NCBI GenBank assembly: GCA_903949225.1
Contig: CAJAYZ010000551.1
Location: 1 to 13,887, forward strand
DNA: 13,887 bases
Source: an uncultured Planctomycetaceae bacterium
Lineage (GTDB): Bacteria > Planctomycetota > Planctomycetia > Pirellulales > UBA1268
Direction: 5' to 3'
The notes under the pieces are model-generated. The model was not told where the DNA came from, did no database searches, and worked only from the letters and a program-made list of their open reading frames with translations. Made by a program: the position numbers and the translations under genes. How positions within the stretch are numbered: position 1 is the stretch's first letter; each line of letters begins with the position of its first letter. Of the stretch, positions 1 through 7,662 are shown in pieces.

Positions 1-1868
1 GGGTGAAGGCCGAGGCGCTGGCGACGCTCGATCGGGAGCTTGCCGAGCGGGCGCGGGAGAAGATGGCCCTCGAGGGGAGGTCGTTCGCCGGGGGAGTCGA
101 TCTCGATCTCGAGGCCCAGGAGATCGGCAAGGGCCCGAACGCGAAGCCGTGGCTCTCTGCCGGGCCGAATGCCGTGCTGGGCGAGGCGCAGAGCCCGTGG
201 CGGCATGTCCACCCGGAGGGGACGCGTGGAGTCCGCGTCGGCACGGGGCAGCCGAACGAAGGGGTGCGCCACACCTTCGACGACCGGCTCACGGCCACCA
301 CAGGCGCGCCGCTCCATGTCTGTTTCGACTTCCGCACGATCCCCTCGGCTGCCGCAGACCAGCCGACCGGTGCCTGCCGGTTCTACGTCGGCCGCGGTGT
401 CATCGAGTCGACGGCGATCGATCTCTCGGCCACGCAGCGCGAGTTCGCCCTTCGCGACGGCGACGGCTGGCGGGTGGTGGCGCCCCTCGAGCCGGGGCGC
501 TGGTATCACGTCAGCGTGACGCTCGACCATGCCGCGAAGACCGGCAGCGGGTCGATCACCCCCTTCCCTGAGGCGGGCCAGTCGCCACAGCCGATCTCCT
601 TTACAGACGTGAAGCTCCCTGCGAGCTGGGACGGCGTCATCGACACGTTCATCTGCGATGGCCTCGGAGCTGTCGGCGGCCCGGCCACGATCCGCGATAT
701 CGACAACGTCGGTCGGCAGGTGGCCCCCTTGCCGCTGCCGGGGGCGCCGCCGGCGGTGAAGCCCCTGCCGCCAGCCGATGCCAGCGAGCGGGTGGCGGTT
801 GTGGGGAAGGAGATCGAGGCCCTGGCGGCGCGGCGGAAAGCGATCGCCGACTCGCCCGCTTACCCCGTGGCCTACGGCGTTTCCGAGGGCACTCCGACCG
901 ACGCGCGGATCCAGGGACGGGGCGAGCCCGACAAGCCTGGCGCCGAGGTCCAGCGCCGGTTCCTCGAGATTCTCGGCGGTGACAGGCTTGCCGATCCGGC
1001 AGCGGGGAGTGGCCGGCGCGACCTGGCGAACTGGCTCACGCGTCGGGAAAACCCGCTCACGGCGCGGGTCTTCGTCAACCGGCTCTGGCTGTGGCACTTC
1101 GGCCGCGGCCTCGTCCCGACAACGAGCGATTTCGGTGTTCGCGGCGAGCGGCCCTCGCATCCGGAGCTCCTCGATTGGCTCGCCGTCCGCTTCATGGAAT
1201 CGGGCTGGAAGGTGAAGGACCTCCATCGGCTCGTGCTCCTGTCGCGCACCTACCGGCAGTCGGCCGAGGGGGATACTGCGGGCATCGACGCCGATCCGGA
1301 GAACCGCCTTCTCGGGCGCTTCCCGCGCCGCCCGCTCGATGCCGAGACGCTCCGCGACGCACTCCTGGCCACGAGTGGCCTCCTCGACTCGTCTCCGCCG
1401 CCCCCCCATCCCTTCCCCGCGGTCGACACCTGGGCGTTCACAATCCATCAACCGTTCCACGGGCAGTACGACTCCGATCGGCGGAGCGTCTATCTCATGG
1501 TGCAGCGCAACCGGCGGCATCCGTTCCTCGCGCTCTTCGACGCGGCCGACCCCAATCAGAGCGTCGCCGTCCGGGATGCCACGATCACGCCAACCCAGAG
1601 CTTGTTTCTCATGAACTCCCCGCTCGTCCACCGCGCCGCCGAGGCCTTTGCCGATCGGCTCCTCGCCGCGGCTGGCGAAAGCGACGCGCGGCTCAGGCTG
1701 GCAGCGGAGCTTGCCTGGGGACGCGAGCCCGATGAAGCGGAGCTCTCCAGCATGCACGACTTCCTCGCGCGGGTCGCGGCGCAGTCACCGGAGCCGAGTG
1801 AGCGCGAAGCCTGGGGGGCCCTCGCCCGCGTCATCCTCACCGCCAATCCCTTTCTGTTTGTCGACTAG
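1..1868 (+). CDS. DUF1553 (PSD1) planctomycete protein with lectin-like insert, 5'-truncated
   Basis: This is the C-terminal part of a large planctomycete DUF1549/DUF1553 protein; its biochemical function is unknown. The frame is open from the window edge, so the GTG at base 3 is probably an internal valine and residue numbers count from there. Residues 1-25 are a charged helix. Residues about 50-235 look like a lectin/LamG beta-sandwich (RFYVGRGV 126-133, GRWYHVSVTLD 165-175). Residues 260-282 are a short helical linker. DUF1553 runs from about 335 to the end, with the hallmarks RRDLANWLTR (338-347), ARVFVNRLWLWHFGRG (354-369), DWLAVRF (391-397), LLSRTYRQS (412-420), TPTQSLFLMN (529-538) and a terminal NPFLFVD. 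No CxxCH motif remains in this fragment; the cytochrome-like DUF1549 half would lie upstream. The stop is five bases before the DUF1501 gene, the usual partner order. It is a clear paralogue of the gene at 12872-13887. Family certain, role unknown. Confidence 0.9.
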   Translation, partial: VKAEALATLDRELAERAREKMALEGRSFAGGVDLDLEAQEIGKGPNAKPWLSAGPNAVLGEAQSPWRHVHPEGTRGVRVGTGQPNEGVRHTFDDRLTATTGAPLHVCFDFRTIPSAAADQPTGACRFYVGRGVIESTAIDLSATQREFALRDGDGWRVVAPLEPGRWYHVSVTLDHAAKTGSGSITPFPEAGQSPQPISFTDVKLPASWDGVIDTFICDGLGAVGGPATIRDIDNVGRQVAPLPLPGAPPAVKPLPPADASERVAVVGKEIEALAARRKAIADSPAYPVAYGVSEGTPTDARIQGRGEPDKPGAEVQRRFLEILGGDRLADPAAGSGRRDLANWLTRRENPLTARVFVNRLWLWHFGRGLVPTTSDFGVRGERPSHPELLDWLAVRFMESGWKVKDLHRLVLLSRTYRQSAEGDTAGIDADPENRLLGRFPRRPLDAETLRDALLATSGLLDSSPPPPHPFPAVDTWAFTIHQPFHGQYDSDRRSVYLMVQRNRRHPFLALFDAADPNQSVAVRDATITPTQSLFLMNSPLVHRAAEAFADRLLAAAGESDARLRLAAELAWGREPDEAELSSMHDFLARVAAQSPEPSEREAWGALARVILTANPFLFVD

Positions 1869-1873
1869 TCACA

Positions 1874-3328
1874 ATGACGCCTCCGCGAGTCGCCATGACG
1901 CTGCACAGTGATCCCACCACCGCCGCCGCGATCTCCCGCCGAGCCTGGCTCGACTCGATCGGCCGTGGCCTTGCTTCCACGGCGCTTCTCGGTCTGCTCG
2001 CCGAATCGTCACCGGCCGCCGCAGCGCTCGATCCACTCGCACCCCATCCGCCGCACTTCCCCGCCACCGCCGACCGGGTGATCTTCCTCTACTCCACCGG
2101 TGGCGTGTCGCACGTCGACACCTTCGACTTCAAGCCCCAGCTTTTCGCCGACCACGGCAAGTCGATCACCGCCTCGCGCTGGCTCAACAAGCCGGGGGCC
2201 TTCGAGCGCTTCCTCATCAAGCCGAGGTGGGGATTCAAGCCCTATGGCCAAAGCGGCACCCGGGTGAGCGATCTCTTTCCCGCCCTCGGCGGCGTCGTCG
2301 ACGATCTCTGCATCCTCAACGCGATGCACTGCGACAGCGACGGCCACGACAAGGGAACCCTCGCCGCGCACACAGGCTCCGCCCAATTCGCTCGCCCCAG
2401 CCACGGGGCCTGGGTGAGCTACGGCCTGGGCACGGTGAACGAGAATCTCCCGTCGTTTGTCGTTGTCGCCCCGGCCGCGCCGTATGCCGGCGCCCAGACG
2501 TGGGGGAGCGATTTCCTCCCCGGCTGCCATCAGGGGACACACGTGAGTCCCGGCGCCGAGCCCCTCCCGAATCTCAAGTCGCTCGCCCCCCAGCCAGCGA
2601 TCCAGAGGCTGGAACTCGACCTCCTCTCCCGGATCAACGCCGCTCACCTCCACAAGCGCGAAGGTGACGGGGCGCTCGCGGCCAGACTGCGTTCCTTCCA
2701 GACCGCGTTCGGGATGCAGCGGGAGGCGCCGGAGGTGTTCGATTTCTCGGGGGAGACCGAGGAGACCTTGCGCCTCTACGGCCTCGAGCGCGGCGTGACG
2801 CAGGGCTTCGGTTGGCAGTGCCTCGTCGCCCGCCGGCTCGCCGAGCGCGGCGTGCGGTTTGTCGAGCTGATCGACGTTGGTTCGAGCAACAACTGGGACT
2901 CGCACGGCAACATGGCCGATCACGAGAAGCTGGCCCGGGCGATCGACCAGCCGATTGCCGGCCTGCTCACCGACCTCAAGCGCCGGGGGATGCTCGAGCG
3001 GACGCTCGTCGTCTGGACCAGCGAGTTCGGACGAACGCCCTTCCACCAGACGGCCGATCACCCCGGCCGCGAGCATCACAACCTCGTCTTCAGCTCCTGG
3101 ATGGCCGGCGGGGGAATCCGCGGGGGAGTTGTCCATGGGAAATCGGACGAGCATGGGATTCTGCCGGTTGAGGGGGCCGTCCACACCCACGATCTCCACG
3201 CCACGATGCTTGCAGCCCTCGGCCTCGACCACGAGCGCCTCACCTTCCGCCACGCCGGCCGGGATTACCGGCTGACCGACGTCGCTGGCCGGGTCGTACG
3301 GGAAGTCCTCCGTACCGCTCCGGGCTGA
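1874..3328 (+). CDS. DUF1501 family protein, Tat-exported
   Basis: A 484-residue DUF1501 protein, a normal length for the family. DUF1501 appears related to the alkaline phosphatase/sulfatase fold, but its substrate is unknown. The N-terminus carries a twin-arginine signal, SRRAWLDSIG (21-30, with W where F is usual), followed by a hydrophobic stretch and an alanine-rich cleavage region near 48-52. Family motifs are STGGVSHVDTFDFKP (74-88), KPYGQSGTRVSDLFP (122-136), GAWVSYGLGT (178-187), NNWDSHG (339-345), WTSEFGRTP (381-389), GREHHN (398-403), HTHDLHATML (437-446) and RHAGRDYRLTDVAG (459-472). These conserved Asp, His and Glu residues are candidate metal ligands (inference). The ATG at 1874 follows the upstream stop by five bases; an in-frame ATG at 1895 would also keep the whole signal, and neither has a good ribosome site. 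Its closest relative here is the DUF1501 at 11416-12837. Family certain, activity unproven. Confidence 0.93.
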   Translation: MTPPRVAMTLHSDPTTAAAISRRAWLDSIGRGLASTALLGLLAESSPAAAALDPLAPHPPHFPATADRVIFLYSTGGVSHVDTFDFKPQLFADHGKSITASRWLNKPGAFERFLIKPRWGFKPYGQSGTRVSDLFPALGGVVDDLCILNAMHCDSDGHDKGTLAAHTGSAQFARPSHGAWVSYGLGTVNENLPSFVVVAPAAPYAGAQTWGSDFLPGCHQGTHVSPGAEPLPNLKSLAPQPAIQRLELDLLSRINAAHLHKREGDGALAARLRSFQTAFGMQREAPEVFDFSGETEETLRLYGLERGVTQGFGWQCLVARRLAERGVRFVELIDVGSSNNWDSHGNMADHEKLARAIDQPIAGLLTDLKRRGMLERTLVVWTSEFGRTPFHQTADHPGREHHNLVFSSWMAGGGIRGGVVHGKSDEHGILPVEGAVHTHDLHATMLAALGLDHERLTFRHAGRDYRLTDVAGRVVREVLRTAPG

Positions 3329-3348
3329 TCACCAACAGACCGCAGATC

Positions 3349-4506
3349 ATGACCTCTCCCGTCATCACAACCCTCGCCGATCTCGTCCGCATCGACAGCG
3401 TGAACCCGGAGTTCGGCGGCCCCGGCGAAGGGGGCGTGGCTGACTACGTCGAGGCACGTCTCCGCGATTCGGGGATCGAGACCCTGCGCACGGAGGTCCT
3501 CCCGGGGCGCGACAATGTCGTGGGGATCGTTCCCGGCCGCGACCGCTCCCGGCAGGTCGTGCTCGAGGCTCACATGGACGTCGTCAGCATCGCCGGGATG
3601 ACGATCCCCCCTTTCACTCCGGCGATCGACGGCGGCCGGATGTACGGCCGCGGCTCGTGCGACACCAAGGCCGGCCTCGCCGGGATGCTCCATGCCGTGC
3701 TCGACATCCATCGATCGGGCGTCGCGCCCCCCTGCGACATCTGGCTCGCGGCGGTGATCGACGAGGAGTATCTCTTTCGGGGTGTGACACGACTGTGCGA
3801 CGACCTCCCGGCCACCATGCCCGGCGCGCGACCGAGGGGGGCGATCATCGCCGAGCCGACGGAGATGCGCGTCGTCGTGGCGACCAAGGGGGTGGTGCGG
3901 TGGGAGATTATCTTCCACGGCCGGGCGGCCCATTCCTCGAAGCCCCACCTCGGCATCAACGCCATCAGCCACGCCGCCACGTTCATCCGTGAAGTCGACC
4001 TCCTCCACGCCGCCCTGGCCTCCCGCCCCCATCCGCTCCTCGGCCCGGCCACCGGCAACGTCGGCCTCATCGGCGGTGGCGTGCAGGTGAACTTCGTCCC
4101 CGACCGCTGCGCCCTCCAGATCGACCGCCGACTTCTCCCCGGTGAACGCACGGCCGACGTCCTCGCCACCTACCAGGCGATCCTCGACCGGATGGCTTCT
4201 GACGATCCGACGGTGCGGGCCGAGATGATCCCGCCCTTCCTCGTCGACGAGGCGCTCGAGACGCCGGCCGACGCCCGCGCGACAACACTCGCCTCGGACG
4301 TGGCCCGCGATCTCGGGCTCGACGGTGAACCGGCCGGCGTCCCCTATGGCAGCGACGCCAGCAAGCTTTCGCGGCACGGCCTCGACTGCATCGTGTTCGG
4401 CCCGGGGAGCATCGATCAGGCGCACGGCGCCGTCGAATATGTCGACATCAGTCAGGTCGAGCAGGCAGCGGATTTTTACCGGGAGTTTTCCAGGCGCTAC
4501 GAGTGA
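3349..4506 (+). CDS. M20 family metallopeptidase / deacylase (ArgE/DapE-like)
   Basis: A 385-residue binuclear zinc hydrolase of the M20 (ArgE/DapE/ACY1/CPG2) family. Such enzymes cleave N-acyl amino acids or short peptides. Every expected catalytic element is visible: EAHMDVV (73-79) with metal ligand H75 and D77; GRGSCDTKAG (100-109) with bridging D105; DEE (138-140) with general base E139 and ligand E140; AEPTE (168-172) with ligand E169; GRAAHSSKPHLGINAI (191-206), the start of the dimerisation domain, with H195; DRRLLPGE (259-266) with a substrate-binding arginine; and late ligand H359 in DQAHGAVE. No signal peptide is seen, so it is probably cytoplasmic, unlike most neighbours. It starts 20 bases after the DUF1501 stop and ends 33 bases before the amidohydrolase, fitting one transcript. 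The exact substrate (acetylornithine, succinyl-diaminopimelate, acyl amino acid or dipeptide) cannot be read from sequence, so I give no gene symbol. Confidence 0.93.
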   Translation: MTSPVITTLADLVRIDSVNPEFGGPGEGGVADYVEARLRDSGIETLRTEVLPGRDNVVGIVPGRDRSRQVVLEAHMDVVSIAGMTIPPFTPAIDGGRMYGRGSCDTKAGLAGMLHAVLDIHRSGVAPPCDIWLAAVIDEEYLFRGVTRLCDDLPATMPGARPRGAIIAEPTEMRVVVATKGVVRWEIIFHGRAAHSSKPHLGINAISHAATFIREVDLLHAALASRPHPLLGPATGNVGLIGGGVQVNFVPDRCALQIDRRLLPGERTADVLATYQAILDRMASDDPTVRAEMIPPFLVDEALETPADARATTLASDVARDLGLDGEPAGVPYGSDASKLSRHGLDCIVFGPGSIDQAHGAVEYVDISQVEQAADFYREFSRRYE

Positions 4507-4524
4507 CGGCAGGCTGACAGCCAC

Positions 4525-4530
4525 GAGGGA
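4525..4530 (+). promoter_or_regulatory. Ribosome binding site of the amidohydrolase gene
   Basis: GAGGGA lies nine bases before the ATG at 4540. It is the clearest Shine-Dalgarno-like site in the plus-strand set and fixes the start that keeps the Tat signal. Confidence 0.5.
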
Positions 4531-4539
4531 GACCGCGAC

Positions 4540-5517
4540 ATGACCGACGTTTCAAGACGTGCTTTTCTGGCAACGACCGCCGTCAGCCTCGGGGCCGGAC
4601 TGGCGGGTCCCGGCGTGCCGTCAGCCGTCGCCGCCGACAATGACTTCACCGACTTGGTCGACGCCCACGTCCATGTCTGGACCCCCGACACGGCCGCCTG
4701 GCCGATTGCAGCTGAGTTCACGAAGGCCGACATGCAGCCGGCGAGCTTCACCGCCGAGGAGCTGCTGGCCACCTGCCGGCCGCACGGAGTGTCGCGGGTC
4801 GTCCTCATCCAGATGAGCTTCTACGGCTTCGACAATTCCTACATGCTCGATTGCATCCACCGTCATCCGGCGGCCTTTGCCGGCGTGGGAATCGTCGATC
4901 ACGACAAGCCGGGCGTCGCCGCCGAGATGCGGGCCCTCAACGAGCGCGGCGTCCGCGGCTTTCGCCTCTATGCCAACCGGAAGAATGCACAAGCGTGGGC
5001 CGACTCAGCCGGCATGCAGGCGATGTGGGAGTGCGGTGCCGATGAAAACCTCGCCATGTGCCTCCTCGCCGATCCCGACGCCTTGCCGGCGATCGCCGCG
5101 CAGGTGGCGCGCTCTCCCAAGACACCGGTCGTCATAGACCACTTCGCCAGGCTGGGAATGAAGGGAGGGCTCGAGAGCCCCGAGGCCAAGGCCGACATGG
5201 AGCGGCTCCTGAAGCTTGCCGACTATGCGGAAGTGAACGTGAAGCTGTCGGCCTTCTATGCCCTCGGCGCGAAGAAGCCCCCCTACGACGACCTTGCACC
5301 GATGATGCGCCGTCTCCGCGACGCCTACGGCGCGAAGCGGCTGATGTGGGCCACCGACTGCCCCTACCAGCTCGACCAGGGCCCGGCGGGCGAAGCGCAT
5401 TCCTATGAGGCGTCGCTCGCGCTCGTCCGCGACAGGCTCGACTTCCTCTCGCGCGAGGAGCGGCTCGACATCCTCAGGAACACGGCGCGGCGCGTGTTCT
5501 TCGACGGACTGGCGTGA
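4540..5517 (+). CDS. Amidohydrolase family 2 TIM-barrel protein, Tat-exported, lactonase-like
   Basis: A 325-residue amidohydrolase-2 type TIM-barrel enzyme most like the COG3618 lactonase branch (fucono- or rhamnono-lactonases and the pyrone-dicarboxylate hydrolase LigI). The twin-arginine motif SRRAFL (5-10), a hydrophobic run and an alanine-rich end near residue 32 point to Tat export. DAHVHVW (41-47) is the first-strand HxH motif. GVRGFRLY (137-144) matches the substrate-binding arginine strand of LigI-like enzymes. VIDHFARLG (198-206) gives H201, and MWATDCPY (269-276) gives the catalytic aspartate D273. Family knowledge says some members need no metal. A GAGGGA ribosome site at 4525-4530 lies nine bases before the ATG and supports this start. 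It is last in the plus-strand set, with its stop 19 bases from the stop of the convergent gene. Hydrolysis of a sugar lactone or a cyclic ester outside the cytoplasm is a reasonable guess; decarboxylation is an alternative. Confidence 0.9.
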   Translation: MTDVSRRAFLATTAVSLGAGLAGPGVPSAVAADNDFTDLVDAHVHVWTPDTAAWPIAAEFTKADMQPASFTAEELLATCRPHGVSRVVLIQMSFYGFDNSYMLDCIHRHPAAFAGVGIVDHDKPGVAAEMRALNERGVRGFRLYANRKNAQAWADSAGMQAMWECGADENLAMCLLADPDALPAIAAQVARSPKTPVVIDHFARLGMKGGLESPEAKADMERLLKLADYAEVNVKLSAFYALGAKKPPYDDLAPMMRRLRDAYGAKRLMWATDCPYQLDQGPAGEAHSYEASLALVRDRLDFLSREERLDILRNTARRVFFDGLA

Positions 5518-5536
5518 GCCCTTTCCACCAGCGACG

Positions 5537-7657
5537 TCACGGCTTCAGCGGAAACTCCGCCACTCGCTCAGCCGTGGAGAGCTTCCAGACGACGACCCGG
5601 CCGTCCTGCGTGCCGGCGGCGACGAGATCGGCTGGCGCGCTTGCCGCCACGGAGATCACCCGCCGCCCGGTCCCGGAGTCGTACTCGCGCACCTTCTCCC
5701 CATCCTGCAGCTTGAAGAGGTGGACCTTCCCAGTGGCTGACGGCGCCACGAAGAACTCCCCTGCCGCAACCAACTGAAACACCTCACCGCCGAGATGGGT
5801 GTCGCGGAGATGGGCCGCTGCGGCGATCTTCCAGCGATCCCACTTCTGGGCATCACTCGCCGAGATCATCTCCTCGCCCTCAGGGTGAAAAATGATGCCG
5901 CGGACCGGCGCATCGTGCCGGCCGTAGGTGGTTAGGAGTGCCCCGCTTGAACTCTCAAAAACCTTGGCCGTCCGGTCGCGGCTGCCGGTGGCGATCCGGC
6001 TCCCATCGGGGCTCCAGGTGACGGCAAGCACCCAGTCGCGGTGGCCGGGAATCGTGCGGACGAGGCTCCCACGCTCGGCATCGAAGATCCGCACCGTCGC
6101 ATCAGACGAGGCGACGGCGATCCTGTCTCCTCCGGGACTCCACGCGACGTCATGGACGATGTCGGCCCCGGGGGCGAGGACGCGAAGCAGGTCGCCTGAG
6201 AGCGTGAACAGCCGCACCTCCCCGAGCCTGCCGGGCACCCCGCCTGCCACGGCGAAGCGGTCGCCGGCAGGGTGGAGCACGATTCGGCTCGAGCGCTCCG
6301 GCAGGTTGCCGATCCGGCCGCGCACGCCGCCGCTGGCCGGGTCGATCACGAGAACCTCGCGCCAACCGCCGACGAGGAGTTCGCCAGAGGGGGTGAAGGC
6401 AAGCGCTGTCACCGGTGGCAGCGTCGCATAGGAGGAAGGCGCTGCAGGATGGACCGGCGGCGGGATTTGGTCGACGAACAACGCGTCGGCCGAGATCCCA
6501 TCAAAGGGCAGGCCGGCGTCGATCCAACGCGCGATCGCGTCGCTTTCCAGGTTGGAAAGAGGCGCGCCGTCGAGTGGCATCCGCAGGTCTGCATCGGTGG
6601 AGGTGATGCGGACGAAAGCCTCGCTCGCGCCCCGATTCCCCGCCAGAAAACTTTCGGCTCCAGACGCACCCGCCTGTGTCAGGGCGGCGAGCGAGTCGGC
6701 CCGCCATGCTCCTTCGGCCTTGTCTTCGCCATGACAGGCGACACAGTGCCGCTGGAGGATCGGGGCGATGTCGCGGACGAAGCTCACCGCAGCCACCGGC
6801 TCGACCGGGGCCGACGACTCGACGGTCACCCGGTAGGGATGGGCTTCGCTGCCGGCGTCGTTGGCATCCTGGACGACGAGATAGATCGGGCCTGTCCGTG
6901 GCACGGTGGTGTCGAGCTGCGGATCTCGCGAACCTTCGTCATCGTCAGCCGTGGCGATCAGGGCGCCTTTCGAATCGTGGAGCGTAAGGAGCGGATCGAG
7001 CAGCGAGCCGAGGGAATGTGCCGCGATGGAGACCCGAAGGCGTCCCCCGGCCTCGGCCGCAATCTGAAAAACGTCGACATCCTGCGGCCGCTCGATCGAC
7101 CCGAGGATCGAGAGCGGCGCTCCTTTCGGCAGCGAGAGAACTTGTGCCTTGTCGAAGCCGGGATTCGGCTCTACCTCGAGGACTCCCCGCTCCGGCGCGA
7201 GAAGCGGCAGGCGGAGCGGCGTCTCGCCATGGGGAGCGACAAGCAACAACGCCATCTCGGTCGGAGGGGGGACGGGGAGATCGGCGGTGAAATGAACCTC
7301 GAACTCGACCTGCGTGTCGCCGGCCTTCTCAGCCGGGACACCATTGGGGAGGCCCACCTTCCCCTGGGAGAGAAGCGAGGTGGTGATGCCGGCCGTCATC
7401 GACCGCACTTCCGTCACCCCCTCGAGGCGCAGTCCCCGGGCCCTGACCTTCACCGGTTCGCCGACGACAACGCTCAGCGGCACGGTGAACAGCGACTGCG
7501 GCGGCTTAGGCGCTTCTTCGGCCCGGAGCGCCGGGGCAAATTCCAGGCACGCCATGAATGTCATGACTACCATGACTGCCACAAGCGTCCCCCCACATAG
7601 CCCCGCCCAGCCCTGCGGGGCGACCACCGGGAGCCGAGCCCACCACAAGCGCGCCAC
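5537..7657 (-). CDS. Secreted PPC-like / PSCyt1 cytochrome c / seven-bladed WD40 propeller fusion
   Basis: A 706-residue multidomain protein. Residues 1-46 form a long export signal with hydrophobic core at about 18-38, ending near ALRAEE. Residues about 57-155 are a beta-rich domain. Residues about 165-282 resemble the pre-peptidase C-terminal (PPC) domain (NPGFDKAQVL 165-174, PQDVDVFQIA 191-200, LDPLLTLHDS 220-229, TADDDEGSRD 236-245). Residues 293-388 are a PSCyt1-type cytochrome with haem site CVACHG (305-310) and likely distal methionine in LRMP (M360). From about 416 to the end I count seven WD40 blades, for example VAWSPGGDRIAVAS (504-517) and VTWSPDGSRIATGS (546-559), enough for a closed propeller. 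The GTG start is backed by a GGAG site within the stop region of the preceding DUF1501 gene, five bases away. An in-frame ATG at 7573 would leave a signal with no positive charge. It is last in the minus-strand operon and converges on the amidohydrolase gene. Scaffold and electron transfer are inferred roles. Confidence 0.92.
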   Translation of the reverse strand: MARLWWARLPVVAPQGWAGLCGGTLVAVMVVMTFMACLEFAPALRAEEAPKPPQSLFTVPLSVVVGEPVKVRARGLRLEGVTEVRSMTAGITTSLLSQGKVGLPNGVPAEKAGDTQVEFEVHFTADLPVPPPTEMALLLVAPHGETPLRLPLLAPERGVLEVEPNPGFDKAQVLSLPKGAPLSILGSIERPQDVDVFQIAAEAGGRLRVSIAAHSLGSLLDPLLTLHDSKGALIATADDDEGSRDPQLDTTVPRTGPIYLVVQDANDAGSEAHPYRVTVESSAPVEPVAAVSFVRDIAPILQRHCVACHGEDKAEGAWRADSLAALTQAGASGAESFLAGNRGASEAFVRITSTDADLRMPLDGAPLSNLESDAIARWIDAGLPFDGISADALFVDQIPPPVHPAAPSSYATLPPVTALAFTPSGELLVGGWREVLVIDPASGGVRGRIGNLPERSSRIVLHPAGDRFAVAGGVPGRLGEVRLFTLSGDLLRVLAPGADIVHDVAWSPGGDRIAVASSDATVRIFDAERGSLVRTIPGHRDWVLAVTWSPDGSRIATGSRDRTAKVFESSSGALLTTYGRHDAPVRGIIFHPEGEEMISASDAQKWDRWKIAAAAHLRDTHLGGEVFQLVAAGEFFVAPSATGKVHLFKLQDGEKVREYDSGTGRRVISVAASAPADLVAAGTQDGRVVVWKLSTAERVAEFPLKP
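5538..5576. other. Nested inverted repeat at the convergent gene junction
   Basis: An outer stem CACGGCT (5538-5544) pairs with AGCCGTG (5570-5576), and inside it GCGGA (5548-5552) pairs with TCCGC (5556-5560) around a three-base loop. It overlaps the stop and last codons of the cytochrome-WD40 gene, 20 bases past the stop of the amidohydrolase gene. It could slow polymerase from either side. No T-run follows on either strand, so I do not call it an intrinsic terminator; in GC-rich DNA such stems also arise by chance. Confidence 0.3.
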
Positions 7658-7662
7658 GGTCG

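Noticed and set aside
2009..4524. Two minus-strand open frames of about 415 codons (2009-3253 and 3265-4524)
   Set aside because: Antisense shadows of the DUF1501 and M20 genes; no family motif and no start context.
5538..5576. Intrinsic terminator at the convergent junction
   Set aside because: No T-tract on either strand and a large uneven internal loop; kept only as an inverted repeat.
6272..7600. A 442-codon plus-strand open frame
   Set aside because: Antisense to the cytochrome-propeller gene, whose WD40 and CxxCH motifs are unmistakable; no domain on this strand.
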